From Embleya sp049739465 (GTDB lineage Bacteria; Actinomycetota; Actinomycetes; Streptomycetales; Streptomycetaceae): a DNA stretch of 64,000 nt. Location of the stretch: the NCBI RefSeq assembly GCF_049739465.1, contig NZ_JBMHHY010000007.1, forward strand, positions 276,065 to 340,064, in the 5' to 3' direction. Of the stretch, positions 51,343 through 59,220 are shown in pieces. The position numbers and the translations under genes are program-made. Position 1 is the first letter of the stretch, and every line of letters starts with the position of its first letter. The notes beneath the pieces are model-generated. The model saw only the letters and a program-made list of their open reading frames with translations, did not search any database and was not told the origin of the DNA.

Positions 51343-52074
51343 GACGAGACCTCCAGAGAAGAACGACGCCCCCGTGCCATCATCCTGAGTGCCCCCGCCC
51401 GGGGCCGCCACCGACCGCGCGACGGCGTACCGTCGGGGGGCAACTCGACTGCCGGCGCCCCCGCCACAACTGCCGCCGGTGCCGCACCGGATGACCGAGG
51501 CCGGCCGGACCATGGGATCGGCCGGCCCCATACACCCAGACAGGCGACCGGGACCGACCCCACACCCGTCGGGGCACACTCCGCCCGGATCCACCGCGCG
51601 GACCGAACCGGATCGACCGGCGCATCCACGCCCGCGGCCCGAGTCCCCGCCGAGGCACGCTCGAGCACCCGCCGGGCCTGCGCACGAGCCGGATGTCCGT
51701 ACTCCCCACGCCGGACCGAACCGATCCATCGCGACGGCCAGCCGCCGCCACACCTCGTCCACCGGCCTCGTCCGCGCTACCGCGAACAGGCCCACGCCGC
51801 CCGCCCGGAACACCGATCCAACCCACCCCGACCGAACGCCGATTCGCCCCCCGAACCTGCCCCCGCGCCGCGTGCGTTCCCCGCGCCGGCGTAGCGTTCC
51901 CAGGTCAATTCCGCACGCGGAAACGTGTTTTGGTGCAAGTCATGCGTCGGACGGGCGATCATGGACACAGCGCGGGTGGGACGACCCCGCCCGCCAAAGG
52001 GGAACCGCGCGCTCCGGTCCACCGGATCGCGGTTACTCTTCCCTGATCCTCGAGGCACGAAAAGGAGTCGCCGG
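51343..52074. other. 730-bp gap without a supported gene
   Basis: Several frames stay open, as expected at this GC content, but none shows a recognised family or a good start. Minus-strand fragments such as RPVDEVWRRLAVAMDRFGPA hint at a decayed gene, with no confirmable family. An inverted repeat TTCCGC-AC-GCGGAA lies at 51909-51922, upstream of the histone-like gene. Confidence 0.4.
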
Positions 52075-52878
52075 ATGGTCGCATCATCGGTGCAGGAATT
52101 GAGAGTTTCATTGGAACAGGAGGCTGCCGAACTGGCCGGGCGACGGGACCGGCTGCAAGGCGAACTGGCTGATGTGGAACGGCAGTTGGCCGCCCGCCTG
52201 AGCGCGGTGGAGCACCTCGCGCTGATTCGTCCGCTCACCTCGGAGCCCGCCTCGTCGGCGGAGCCCGAAGCCCCGGCGGAAGCGGCTCCGGCCGCGCCGG
52301 CCGTCGAGTCCGAGGCGACCGCCTCGGCCGAACCGGCCATCGCCGAGATCGCCGAACCGGCCGCCCCGGAGACCCCGGTGGCGACCGTTCCGGCACCGCG
52401 CCGGAGCCGCAAGGCGGTCGCGGCGGTCGCTGCGGTCACGGAACAGCCGCGGATACAAGCCGATTCCGCGCGCAAGGCCGCGCCGGCCAAGCCCGCCACG
52501 AAGAAGAAGGCCGCACGCGCCAAGGCGGGCCCCGCCGGCAAGCCGGCCACCGCCAAGGCGAGCAGCACCAAGGCCGGTACCACCAAGTCCGGTACCACCA
52601 AGGCCGCCGGCACGAAGGCGTCCACCGTCGTCACGGCGACCGAGGCCGCCCCGGCACCGGCCGCCGCTCGTCCGGTCCGTTCCCACCTGCGCGACGAGAT
52701 CGCCGCGCTGTTGGCCGGTACCGGCGAACCGATGAACGTCCGCCAACTCACCGAGGCTCTGGGCGAGACCGCCACCAAGAGCCGGATGGAGAGCGTGCGT
52801 ACCTCGACCGAGGGTCTGGTCAAGGCCGGACGCGCGGTCAAGACCGGACGCGGTCTGTTCACCGGTCCCGCGGCCTGA
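52075..52878 (+). CDS. Histone H1-like Lys/Ala-rich DNA-binding protein with coiled coil
   Basis: A 267-residue protein in three parts. Residues 1-45 form a coiled coil (ASSVQELRVSLEQEAAELAG, then RRDRLQGELADVERQL). Residues 60-195 are Ala/Pro/Glu- then Lys/Ala-rich, with PAKPATKKKAARAKAG and four KAG/KSG-type repeats like bacterial histone H1 tails. Residues 200-267 form a small winged-helix-like domain (SHLRDEIAALLAGTGEPMNV, then RQLTEALGET). The ATG at 52075 has AAAGGAG upstream. Probably a nucleoid-associated protein; exact family not recognised. Confidence 0.82.
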   Translation: MVASSVQELRVSLEQEAAELAGRRDRLQGELADVERQLAARLSAVEHLALIRPLTSEPASSAEPEAPAEAAPAAPAVESEATASAEPAIAEIAEPAAPETPVATVPAPRRSRKAVAAVAAVTEQPRIQADSARKAAPAKPATKKKAARAKAGPAGKPATAKASSTKAGTTKSGTTKAAGTKASTVVTATEAAPAPAAARPVRSHLRDEIAALLAGTGEPMNVRQLTEALGETATKSRMESVRTSTEGLVKAGRAVKTGRGLFTGPAA

Positions 52879-53159
52879 ACCACCCCGGGTCCGCCCGGTT
52901 TCGCGGAACGACCGCCGGCCCGACCGCACGCCCACGAACCCGTGGACTGCGGCGGACCGGCGGTCTCCGCCCATCCCGCCCCAACCGCACCCGGCCCGGC
53001 CCGTCATGCCCGCCCCGGCCGGCAACCGCACCCCGCGCGGCCCGCCCAAGGGACCGCCCACGCCCGACCCATCCCGACCCGGCAGTTACCCGACTCGGCC
53101 CGCGCCGCCGCGCCCCGCTCGGCCCGCCCGCGCCGGCGCCCGGCTCACCCCGGTCCCGC

Positions 53160-53753
53160 TCAGCCCGGTCCGGCCAGTGCGAGCGTGGCCTCGATCAGCC
53201 GGTCCATGTCCGCCGCGATCGCCTCGTCGTCCATGATCAGATGCCGTTGCGAGAGGCCGTCGAAGCAAGCCAGGAAGAACCGGGCGAGCGGCAGCGCCGA
53301 TACCGCCAACGGCCGTTCGGCACGCGCGGCCACCTCCGCGAGGAGTTCCGCGGCGGTCTCCTCCAACACCCGCTGATGCGCCGCGAGCACCTCGCGCAGA
53401 TCCGGCTGCCGCAGTGAGTGCGTGGTCAGCTCGGTGAGCAGCAGATAGCGCCCCGGTTGCGCGCGCAGCCCCTGGACCAGCGCCTCGGCCATCCGCCGTA
53501 CCGATTCCTCGAAGTCGCGATCCACCGGGATCGCCGCGCGCACCTGCTCGACCAGTTCGGCGGTCAACTGTTCGATCACCGCGCGGTAGAGGTCGCGCTT
53601 GGTACCGAAGGTGTAGTGCACCGTGGCCTGCGCGACGCCCAGTTCGGCGGCGATCGCCCGGGTGCTGCCGGCATCGGCCCCCTCGCGCGCCATCAAGGTG
53701 ATCGCGGCCTGGACGAGTTGCGGACGCCGTTCGGCGGCGGGGACGTGAGCCAT
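53160..53753 (-). CDS. TetR family regulator
   Basis: A 197-residue TetR protein. The HTH is AAITLMAREGADAGSTRAIA, then AELGVAQATVHYTFGTKRDL. The C-terminal ligand domain includes LARFFLACFDGLSQRHL. It diverges from an MMPL transporter with a 24-bp operator palindrome in between, so it very likely represses that exporter. The 281 bp before its stop (52879-53159) holds no supported gene. Confidence 0.93.
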   Translation of the reverse strand: MAHVPAAERRPQLVQAAITLMAREGADAGSTRAIAAELGVAQATVHYTFGTKRDLYRAVIEQLTAELVEQVRAAIPVDRDFEESVRRMAEALVQGLRAQPGRYLLLTELTTHSLRQPDLREVLAAHQRVLEETAAELLAEVAARAERPLAVSALPLARFFLACFDGLSQRHLIMDDEAIAADMDRLIEATLALAGPG

Positions 53754-53862
53754 GCGTGAAGGGTAGCGAGTGCTCGCGCCGACCCCGCCGACCACGCCGA
53801 GCCGGATCGACGACCGGCGGAGACCACTCGTTCGAAATGCTCGACCAGGCAACTTGATCTCT

Positions 53863-53886
53863 CGACTTTGTCAGCTGACCAAGTCG
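53863..53886. promoter_or_regulatory. 24-bp operator palindrome between tetR and mmpL
   Basis: CGACTTTGTCAG (53863-53874) and CTGACCAAGTCG (53875-53886) are inverted repeats with 11 of 12 pairs matching; the core GTCAGCTGAC is exact. Size and place fit a TetR operator. Confidence 0.75.
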
Positions 53887-53966
53887 TGCGTATGGTGAAT
53901 CCGCGCAGCCGGCACCATGCCGTCGCGCCGATCCGCGGGCCCATCTCCGTACTTGGAGGCACCCTG

Positions 53967-56132
53967 ATGGCCACTCACCTCTACCGGCTGGCCCGGTTCT
54001 GCTACCGGCGCCGAGCGGCCGTACTGGCCATCTGGCTGGCCGTATTGCTCGCGCTCGGCGGTCTGGCCGCGGCGTTCTCCGGGAAGACCGGCGACGAGTT
54101 CCGGGTGCCCGGGACGGAGGCCCAGCGCACCCTGGACCGGATCTCGAAAAGCCTGCCGGACTACGCGAACGCCTCTGCGCAGGTGGTGTTCGCGGCCGAT
54201 CCCGGGAAATCCGTCACCGCGCCCGACCAACGGCGGGCGATCGACGCCGCCACCGGCGCCATCGCGGCAACCCGCGGCGTCGCCTCGGTCGTCGAACCGT
54301 TCGCCGCGAACGCGGTCTCGCCGGACGGGCGGATCGCCCTCGCCCGGGTGGTCTTCGACGACAAGCTCAAGGACCTCGCCGACGGGCCGCGCGACACGGT
54401 CCGCGACGCCGCGAACGCCGCGCGACCGGCGGGCCTGCGGGTCGAGTTGGGCGGCGACGCGTACACCCCCACGGTCGAGGTCGAGGGCGGTGAGGCGATC
54501 GGCGTCGCGGTCGCCGTACTGGTCCTGCTGATCACCTTCGGGTCCGTGGTCGCGGCCGGCCTGCCGATCGTGACCGCCCTGGTGGGGGTCGGCGTCGGGA
54601 TGGCCGGACTGCTGGTGCTGACCGGTCCCTTCGAGGTGATCTCCACGGCCCCGGTGCTCGCGTTGATGATCGGCATGGCGGTGGGCATCGACTACGCGCT
54701 GTTCATCGTCTCCCGGCATCGGCAGAACCTGGCCGAGGGGATGGCTCCGGAGGAGGCCGCCGCCCGGGCCAACGGCACCGCCGGCAGCGCGGTGTTGTTC
54801 GCCGGCTCCACGGTGGTGGTCGCCCTGGCCGGACTGGCCGTGGCCGGGGTCCCGTTCCTGACCGTGATGGGTCTGGCCGCCGCCGGCGCGGTGATCGTCG
54901 CGATGCTCGTCGCGATCACCCTGCTCCCCGCGTTGCTCGGGTACGCGGGGCGCTCCATCGAGCGGCTGCGGGTCCCGGGCCTGCGGGACGCCCGGCGCGG
55001 GCCCGGCGCGGGCGAGCGCTGGGTACGTCTGGTCGTCCGCCGCCCGATCCTGGTCCTGGTCGCCTGCCTGGTCGGGATCGGGGTGTTGGCGATCCCCGCC
55101 AAGGATCTGCGCCTGGGCCTGCCGAGCGCCGGCTCCTATCCGCAGGGCAGTTCCGCGCGCAATGCCTACGACCTGGTCAGCGACGGCTTCGGGGCGGGCT
55201 ACAACGGACCGCTGGTGGCCGTCGTGGAGGTGCGCGCCGGTACCGACCCGGGCCCGGCGGTGGAGCACGCGGCCCGGCGACTGGCCGCCCTGCCCGGCGT
55301 GGCCGACGTGCTGCCGCCGTCCTTCGACGCGAGCGGACGCCTGGCCGCAATCACGGTGATCCCCACCGCCGGGCCGGATGCCAAGACGACCCAGGACCTG
55401 GTCACCAGGATCCGCGACCAACGCGCCGACCTGCGTCGGACCGGCACCGAACTCACCGTCACCGGCAGCACGGCGGGCAACATCGACGTATCCGCGAAGC
55501 TCGGCGCCGCGCTGCCCGCCTTCCTCCTGGTCATCGTCGGCATCTCGCTGCTCCTGCTGACGCTGGCCTTCCGCTCGCTGCTGGTACCGCTCAAGGCCGT
55601 ACTGGGGTTCCTGTTCAGTACGGCGGCCACCTGCGGGGTGGTGGTCGCGGTGTACCAGTGGGGGTGGTTCACCGACGTGATCCCGGTGCCGCAGGTGGGA
55701 CCGGTGGTCAGCTTCCTGCCGATCCTGCTGATCGGCGTGCTGTTCGGCCTGGCGATGGACTACGAACTGTTCCTGGTCTCCCGGATGAAGGAGGAACGTA
55801 CGCACGGCGCCTCGGCATCCGACGCCGTGATCGCCGGATTCGCGGGCGGCGCGCGGGTGGTGACGGCCGCCGCGCTGATCATGATCTCGGTCTTCGGAAG
55901 CTTCGCCTTCGCCCACGACCCGATCGTGCAGCCGATCGGCTTCGCCCTCGCGGTCGGCGTCACGATCGACGCGTTCGTGATCCGGATGGCCCTGGTCCCG
56001 GCCGTGATGGCCCTGCTCGGCCGGCTCGCGTGGTGGTTCCCCAAGTCCTGGGAACGGCACATCCCCCGCGTCGACATGGAGGGCGAGGCCCTGGCCGGCC
56101 GACCGGCCCACCGCGAACCCCTCCGGACGTAG
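53967..56132 (+). CDS. MMPL family RND-type transporter
   Basis: A 721-residue transporter of the MmpL family. N-terminal TM1 (RRRAAVLAIWLAVLLALGGL) is followed by a large extracytoplasmic loop, then a five-helix block with the proton-relay motif MIGMAVGIDYALFIVSRHRQ. A second loop and block follow, with IGVLFGLAMDYELFLVSRMK. Such proteins export lipids, siderophores or drugs using the proton gradient. The ATG at 53967 has TTGGAGG upstream. Controlled by the divergent TetR protein (inferred from the palindrome). Confidence 0.95.
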   Translation: MATHLYRLARFCYRRRAAVLAIWLAVLLALGGLAAAFSGKTGDEFRVPGTEAQRTLDRISKSLPDYANASAQVVFAADPGKSVTAPDQRRAIDAATGAIAATRGVASVVEPFAANAVSPDGRIALARVVFDDKLKDLADGPRDTVRDAANAARPAGLRVELGGDAYTPTVEVEGGEAIGVAVAVLVLLITFGSVVAAGLPIVTALVGVGVGMAGLLVLTGPFEVISTAPVLALMIGMAVGIDYALFIVSRHRQNLAEGMAPEEAAARANGTAGSAVLFAGSTVVVALAGLAVAGVPFLTVMGLAAAGAVIVAMLVAITLLPALLGYAGRSIERLRVPGLRDARRGPGAGERWVRLVVRRPILVLVACLVGIGVLAIPAKDLRLGLPSAGSYPQGSSARNAYDLVSDGFGAGYNGPLVAVVEVRAGTDPGPAVEHAARRLAALPGVADVLPPSFDASGRLAAITVIPTAGPDAKTTQDLVTRIRDQRADLRRTGTELTVTGSTAGNIDVSAKLGAALPAFLLVIVGISLLLLTLAFRSLLVPLKAVLGFLFSTAATCGVVVAVYQWGWFTDVIPVPQVGPVVSFLPILLIGVLFGLAMDYELFLVSRMKEERTHGASASDAVIAGFAGGARVVTAAALIMISVFGSFAFAHDPIVQPIGFALAVGVTIDAFVIRMALVPAVMALLGRLAWWFPKSWERHIPRVDMEGEALAGRPAHREPLRT

Positions 56133-56140
56133 CCGACCCG

Positions 56141-56164
56141 GCCCCGGCCCGAACGGGCCGGGGC
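56141..56164. terminator. Terminator hairpin after mmpL
   Basis: GCCCCGGCCCG and CGGGCCGGGGC are exact 11-bp inverted repeats separated by AA, starting 9 bp after the MMPL stop codon. Confidence 0.75.
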
Positions 56165-56278
56165 AGGCGCGTCCCGGTCGGCGGTACGCCTCCGGCCCCG
56201 TCGTAGGGTGATCCCGGCCGCGGCGCCTCGCCGGTGTCGCGGGTCGGTCATGTCTTCGGTGTCTTTCGGGGGTCAAGA

Positions 56279-57193
56279 ATGTCGGTCGCGATTCGGGTGG
56301 CGGTGGCCACGTCGTCCATCGGGCTCGAACTGGACCCGGATCTGTCGCCGTTGGTGGCGGCGCTGCGGGCGCGTGGGATCGAGGCCGAGGCGGTGGCCTG
56401 GGATCGGGTCGACTACGACTGGGCGGCGTGCGCGGCCGTGGTGATCCGGTCCACGTGGGGCTATCCGGAGCGGCTCGACGAATACCTGGCGTGGGTGGAC
56501 GCCGTGGCGGCGGTGACCCGGCTCGACAATCCGGCCGGGCTGGTGCGGTGGAACACCGACAAGCGCTATCTGGGCGAACTCGCCGAGCGCGGCGTCCCGG
56601 TGGTGCCGACCCGGTTCGTCGCCCCCGGCGAGGCGCCGGTCCTGCCCGAGCGCGGCCATTTTGTGGTCAAGCCCGCCGTCTCGGCCGGCGCCCGGGACAG
56701 CGCCCGCTACGCGGCGCACCAACACGACGCGGCGCTACGGCACATCGCCGCACTGCACGCGGCCGGCGCGACCGTACTGGTCCAGCCGTACCTGTCCCGG
56801 ATCGACGAGGGCGAACGGGCCTTGGTCTTCCTCGGCGGAACGTTCAGCCACGCGATCCGCAAGGGCCCGGTGCTCACCGAGGTCGGGGTGGTCGACAACG
56901 AGCGGTCGCCCCACCCGAACCTGGCCCCGCACCACCCCTCCCGGGCCGAACTCGCCCTGGCCGACGCCGCATTGGCCGCCGCCCCAAAGGCCCGGGAACT
57001 GCTCTACGCCCGGGTCGACGTGGCCCTGGACGACGCGGGATCCCCGGTACTGATGGAACTGGAACTGGTCGAACCCCACCTCTTCCTCGCCGGCAACACC
57101 TGCGCCGTGCTCCGCTTCGCCGACCTGATCCGGGAGCGGGTCACGGCCGGCCGACCCGATCGCGGTCAGGAGCCGCCCAGTTCCGCGTCGTAG
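56279..57193 (+). CDS. ATP-grasp domain protein
   Basis: A 304-residue protein. Segments VIRSTWGYPERLDEYLAWVD, RWNTDKRYLGELAERGVPVV, FVVKPAVSAGARDSARYAAH and LVQPYLSRIDEGERALVFLG are conserved in a family of uncharacterised ATP-grasp ligases related to glutathione synthetase (RimK/GshB-like). A carboxylate-amine ligase activity on a small molecule or peptide is probable. Its 3' end overlaps the convergent response regulator gene by 28 bp. Confidence 0.9.
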   Translation: MSVAIRVAVATSSIGLELDPDLSPLVAALRARGIEAEAVAWDRVDYDWAACAAVVIRSTWGYPERLDEYLAWVDAVAAVTRLDNPAGLVRWNTDKRYLGELAERGVPVVPTRFVAPGEAPVLPERGHFVVKPAVSAGARDSARYAAHQHDAALRHIAALHAAGATVLVQPYLSRIDEGERALVFLGGTFSHAIRKGPVLTEVGVVDNERSPHPNLAPHHPSRAELALADAALAAAPKARELLYARVDVALDDAGSPVLMELELVEPHLFLAGNTCAVLRFADLIRERVTAGRPDRGQEPPSSAS

Positions 57194-57816
57194 GCCAGCC
57201 GCGCGGCCTGGGTGCGGTTGGCGCAGTCGAGTTTGGTGAGCATCCGCGAGACGTAGGTCTTCACGGTGGCCTCGCTGAAGTTCAGCAGTGCGGCGATCTC
57301 CGCGTTGGACCGGCCCGCGCCGATGCCCGCCAGGATCTCCGTCTCCCCGGGCGACAGGATCGAGATCCGGGCCAGCGCGCGCTGCCGGTCGGCGCGGCGC
57401 CGGGCCGAGTCGGCGGCCAGCCGGGATGCCGGTCCGGGCGAGAGCACGGTGTGGCCGTCGGCGGCGACGCGGATCAGGCCGAGCAGGTCCTCCGGCGGGG
57501 TGTCCTTGAGCAGGAATCCGGCCGCACCGCCGGCCAGCACCCGGACCACATAGGCGTCCAGATCGAACGTGGTCAGCGCGATCACCCGGGGCGGGTCCGG
57601 GAGTCGCCCGATCCGGTCGATCGCGGTCAGGCCGTCGACGCCGGGCATGTGCAGGTCCATCAGCACCACGTGCGGCGCGAGCCGGATCACCGACTCGACC
57701 GCCTCGGCGCCGTCGTGCGCGACGCCGACCACCTCGACGTCGGCGGCGGCATCGACGATGATCCGCAGATGGGCACAGACGAGCCGATCGTCGTCGACGA
57801 CCAGGACGCGGATCAC
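57166..57816 (-). CDS. NarL-type response regulator
   Basis: A 216-residue regulator. Receiver with VLVVDDDRLVCAHLRIIVDA, Asp54 in VVLMDLHMPG and Lys in LLKDTPP; LuxR HTH with LSPGETEILAGIGAGRSNAE and EATVKTYVSRMLTKL. It overlaps the upstream kinase by 4 bp. It lies at the end of an apparent permease-kinase-regulator operon. Confidence 0.94.
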   Translation of the reverse strand: MIRVLVVDDDRLVCAHLRIIVDAAADVEVVGVAHDGAEAVESVIRLAPHVVLMDLHMPGVDGLTAIDRIGRLPDPPRVIALTTFDLDAYVVRVLAGGAAGFLLKDTPPEDLLGLIRVAADGHTVLSPGPASRLAADSARRRADRQRALARISILSPGETEILAGIGAGRSNAEIAALLNFSEATVKTYVSRMLTKLDCANRTQAARLAYDAELGGS

Positions 57817-59210
57817 CGGGCGTCCTTACCGACGGATCCTGCGGAGCCCGGAGACCGCACAGAGTCAGCAGATCCGGCGGATCCCACAGAGTCCACAGAT
57901 CCCGCAGATCCCGCAGAGTCCGCAGATCCGAAGGAGTCCGCAGAGTCCGCAGATCCGGCAGAGTCCACAGGTGCGACAGATCTCGCGGAGCCCACCGACC
58001 CTGAAGGCACCGGACGCCCCAGCGACGATCCCGCCGATCCCGCGGCCCCCAGCGGCAGTTCGGCGGCCAACTCGAAACCCCCGTCCGGGCACGGCCCCGC
58101 CCGAAGCGTCCCGCCGACCAGGTCGACCCGCTCGCGCAGGCCGATCAGGCCGGTGCCCGCCGAGTCCGCGGGCGCGACCGGATCACCCGCCGTATTGCGC
58201 ACGCAGACGTGGACCAGCCCCGGGTCGTAACGGAGTTCGACCCGAACCCGACCCCCCGGCGCGTGCTTGTGCGTATTGGTGAGGGCCTCCTGGACCACCC
58301 GGAACCCGGTGCGCGCCACCGCCGGCTCCGCCGCGACCGGCTCGCCCTCGGTGACCAGTTCGATCGACACACCGGCGGCGGCGGACTGGGCGATCAGCTC
58401 GGACACGTCCAGGATCGCCGGCTTCGCGGTCTGCGCGGCGGTGCCCAGGTGCTGCTCCGAGCGCAGGATACCGACGAGTTCGCGCAACTCGCGCAGCGTG
58501 CCACGCCCCACCTCGACCATCTCCTGGGCGGCGTCGCGCAGTTCCGGGTCGGCCAGCCGGGTGCGCAGCGAGTTGGCCTGGAGCACCATCAGGCTGACCC
58601 GGTGGGTGACCACGTCGTGCATCTCGCCCGCCAACCGGCTGCGCTCGGCCGACCGGGCCTGTTCGGCGCGCAGTTCCTGGTCGGCCTCGGCCCGCTCGGC
58701 GCGTTCGGCCAGCGCCTGGATCAGCCGCCTGCGCGAGCCCAGGTAGAGGCCGAGCAGCGCGGGGGCGAGCACCGCCGAGCCGAGCAGGGCCACGGTCGCG
58801 CCCGCCGTGAGGCCCGGGTCGTGCCCGGACATCCGCCACCCCGCGGCCCCGCTGCCGGCCGCCACCGGGACCACGATCGGGATCCACCGCCAGGCCGTGG
58901 GTCGCCGCTCGTACACGGTGAGCGCGTAGCACGCGAACGGCAGGGCCAGCGGCAACGCGACCACGGTGGCCGCCGCGCAGCCCAGGGTCACCGGGTAGGG
59001 TGCCCGGCGACGGAGTACCAGGGCCAGCCCACACCCGATCTGGACGCCGACGAACACCCCTTCCGTCCACCCGGAACCTCCGGTACGCGGCGACTCGACC
59101 AGGCCGGAGCCGAAGTACATCGGGGCCCCGAACACCGCCACCACCACGGCGAGCGCGATATCCAGGCCCGGTCCGGCCGAGCGAGGTCGGGGCATCCGCA
59201 TGCGGCTCAC
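57813..59210 (-). CDS. HisKA_3 histidine kinase with a repetitive Ser/Gly/Asp tail
   Basis: A 465-residue kinase. Four to five N-terminal membrane helices (15-150), a coiled-coil linker RAERAEADQELRAEQARSAE, the H-box LAGEMHDVVTHRVSLMVLQA with the phospho-His, N-box VVQEALTNTHKHAPGG and G2-like GTGLIGLRERVDL. The last ~75 residues after the ATPase are unusual: mostly Ser, Gly, Ala, Asp and Val in short SADSAGS-like repeats. The start is GTG at 59210 or ATG slightly inside. It follows the FtsX-like permease by 10 bp and overlaps the regulator by 4 bp. Confidence 0.92.
   Translation of the reverse strand: MSRMRMPRPRSAGPGLDIALAVVVAVFGAPMYFGSGLVESPRTGGSGWTEGVFVGVQIGCGLALVLRRRAPYPVTLGCAAATVVALPLALPFACYALTVYERRPTAWRWIPIVVPVAAGSGAAGWRMSGHDPGLTAGATVALLGSAVLAPALLGLYLGSRRRLIQALAERAERAEADQELRAEQARSAERSRLAGEMHDVVTHRVSLMVLQANSLRTRLADPELRDAAQEMVEVGRGTLRELRELVGILRSEQHLGTAAQTAKPAILDVSELIAQSAAAGVSIELVTEGEPVAAEPAVARTGFRVVQEALTNTHKHAPGGRVRVELRYDPGLVHVCVRNTAGDPVAPADSAGTGLIGLRERVDLVGGTLRAGPCPDGGFELAAELPLGAAGSAGSSLGRPVPSGSVGSARSVAPVDSAGSADSADSFGSADSAGSAGSVDSVGSAGSADSVRSPGSAGSVGKDAR
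57840..57990 (-). repeat. Degenerate in-frame repeat in the kinase C-terminal tail
   Basis: Units of 6 to 15 bases such as GCAGATCCG and CAGAGTCCG recur in this stretch, all in frame. They encode the SADS/SAGS tail of the histidine kinase. Likely slippage-expanded. Confidence 0.7.
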
Positions 59211-59220
59211 CGTATCCCGC

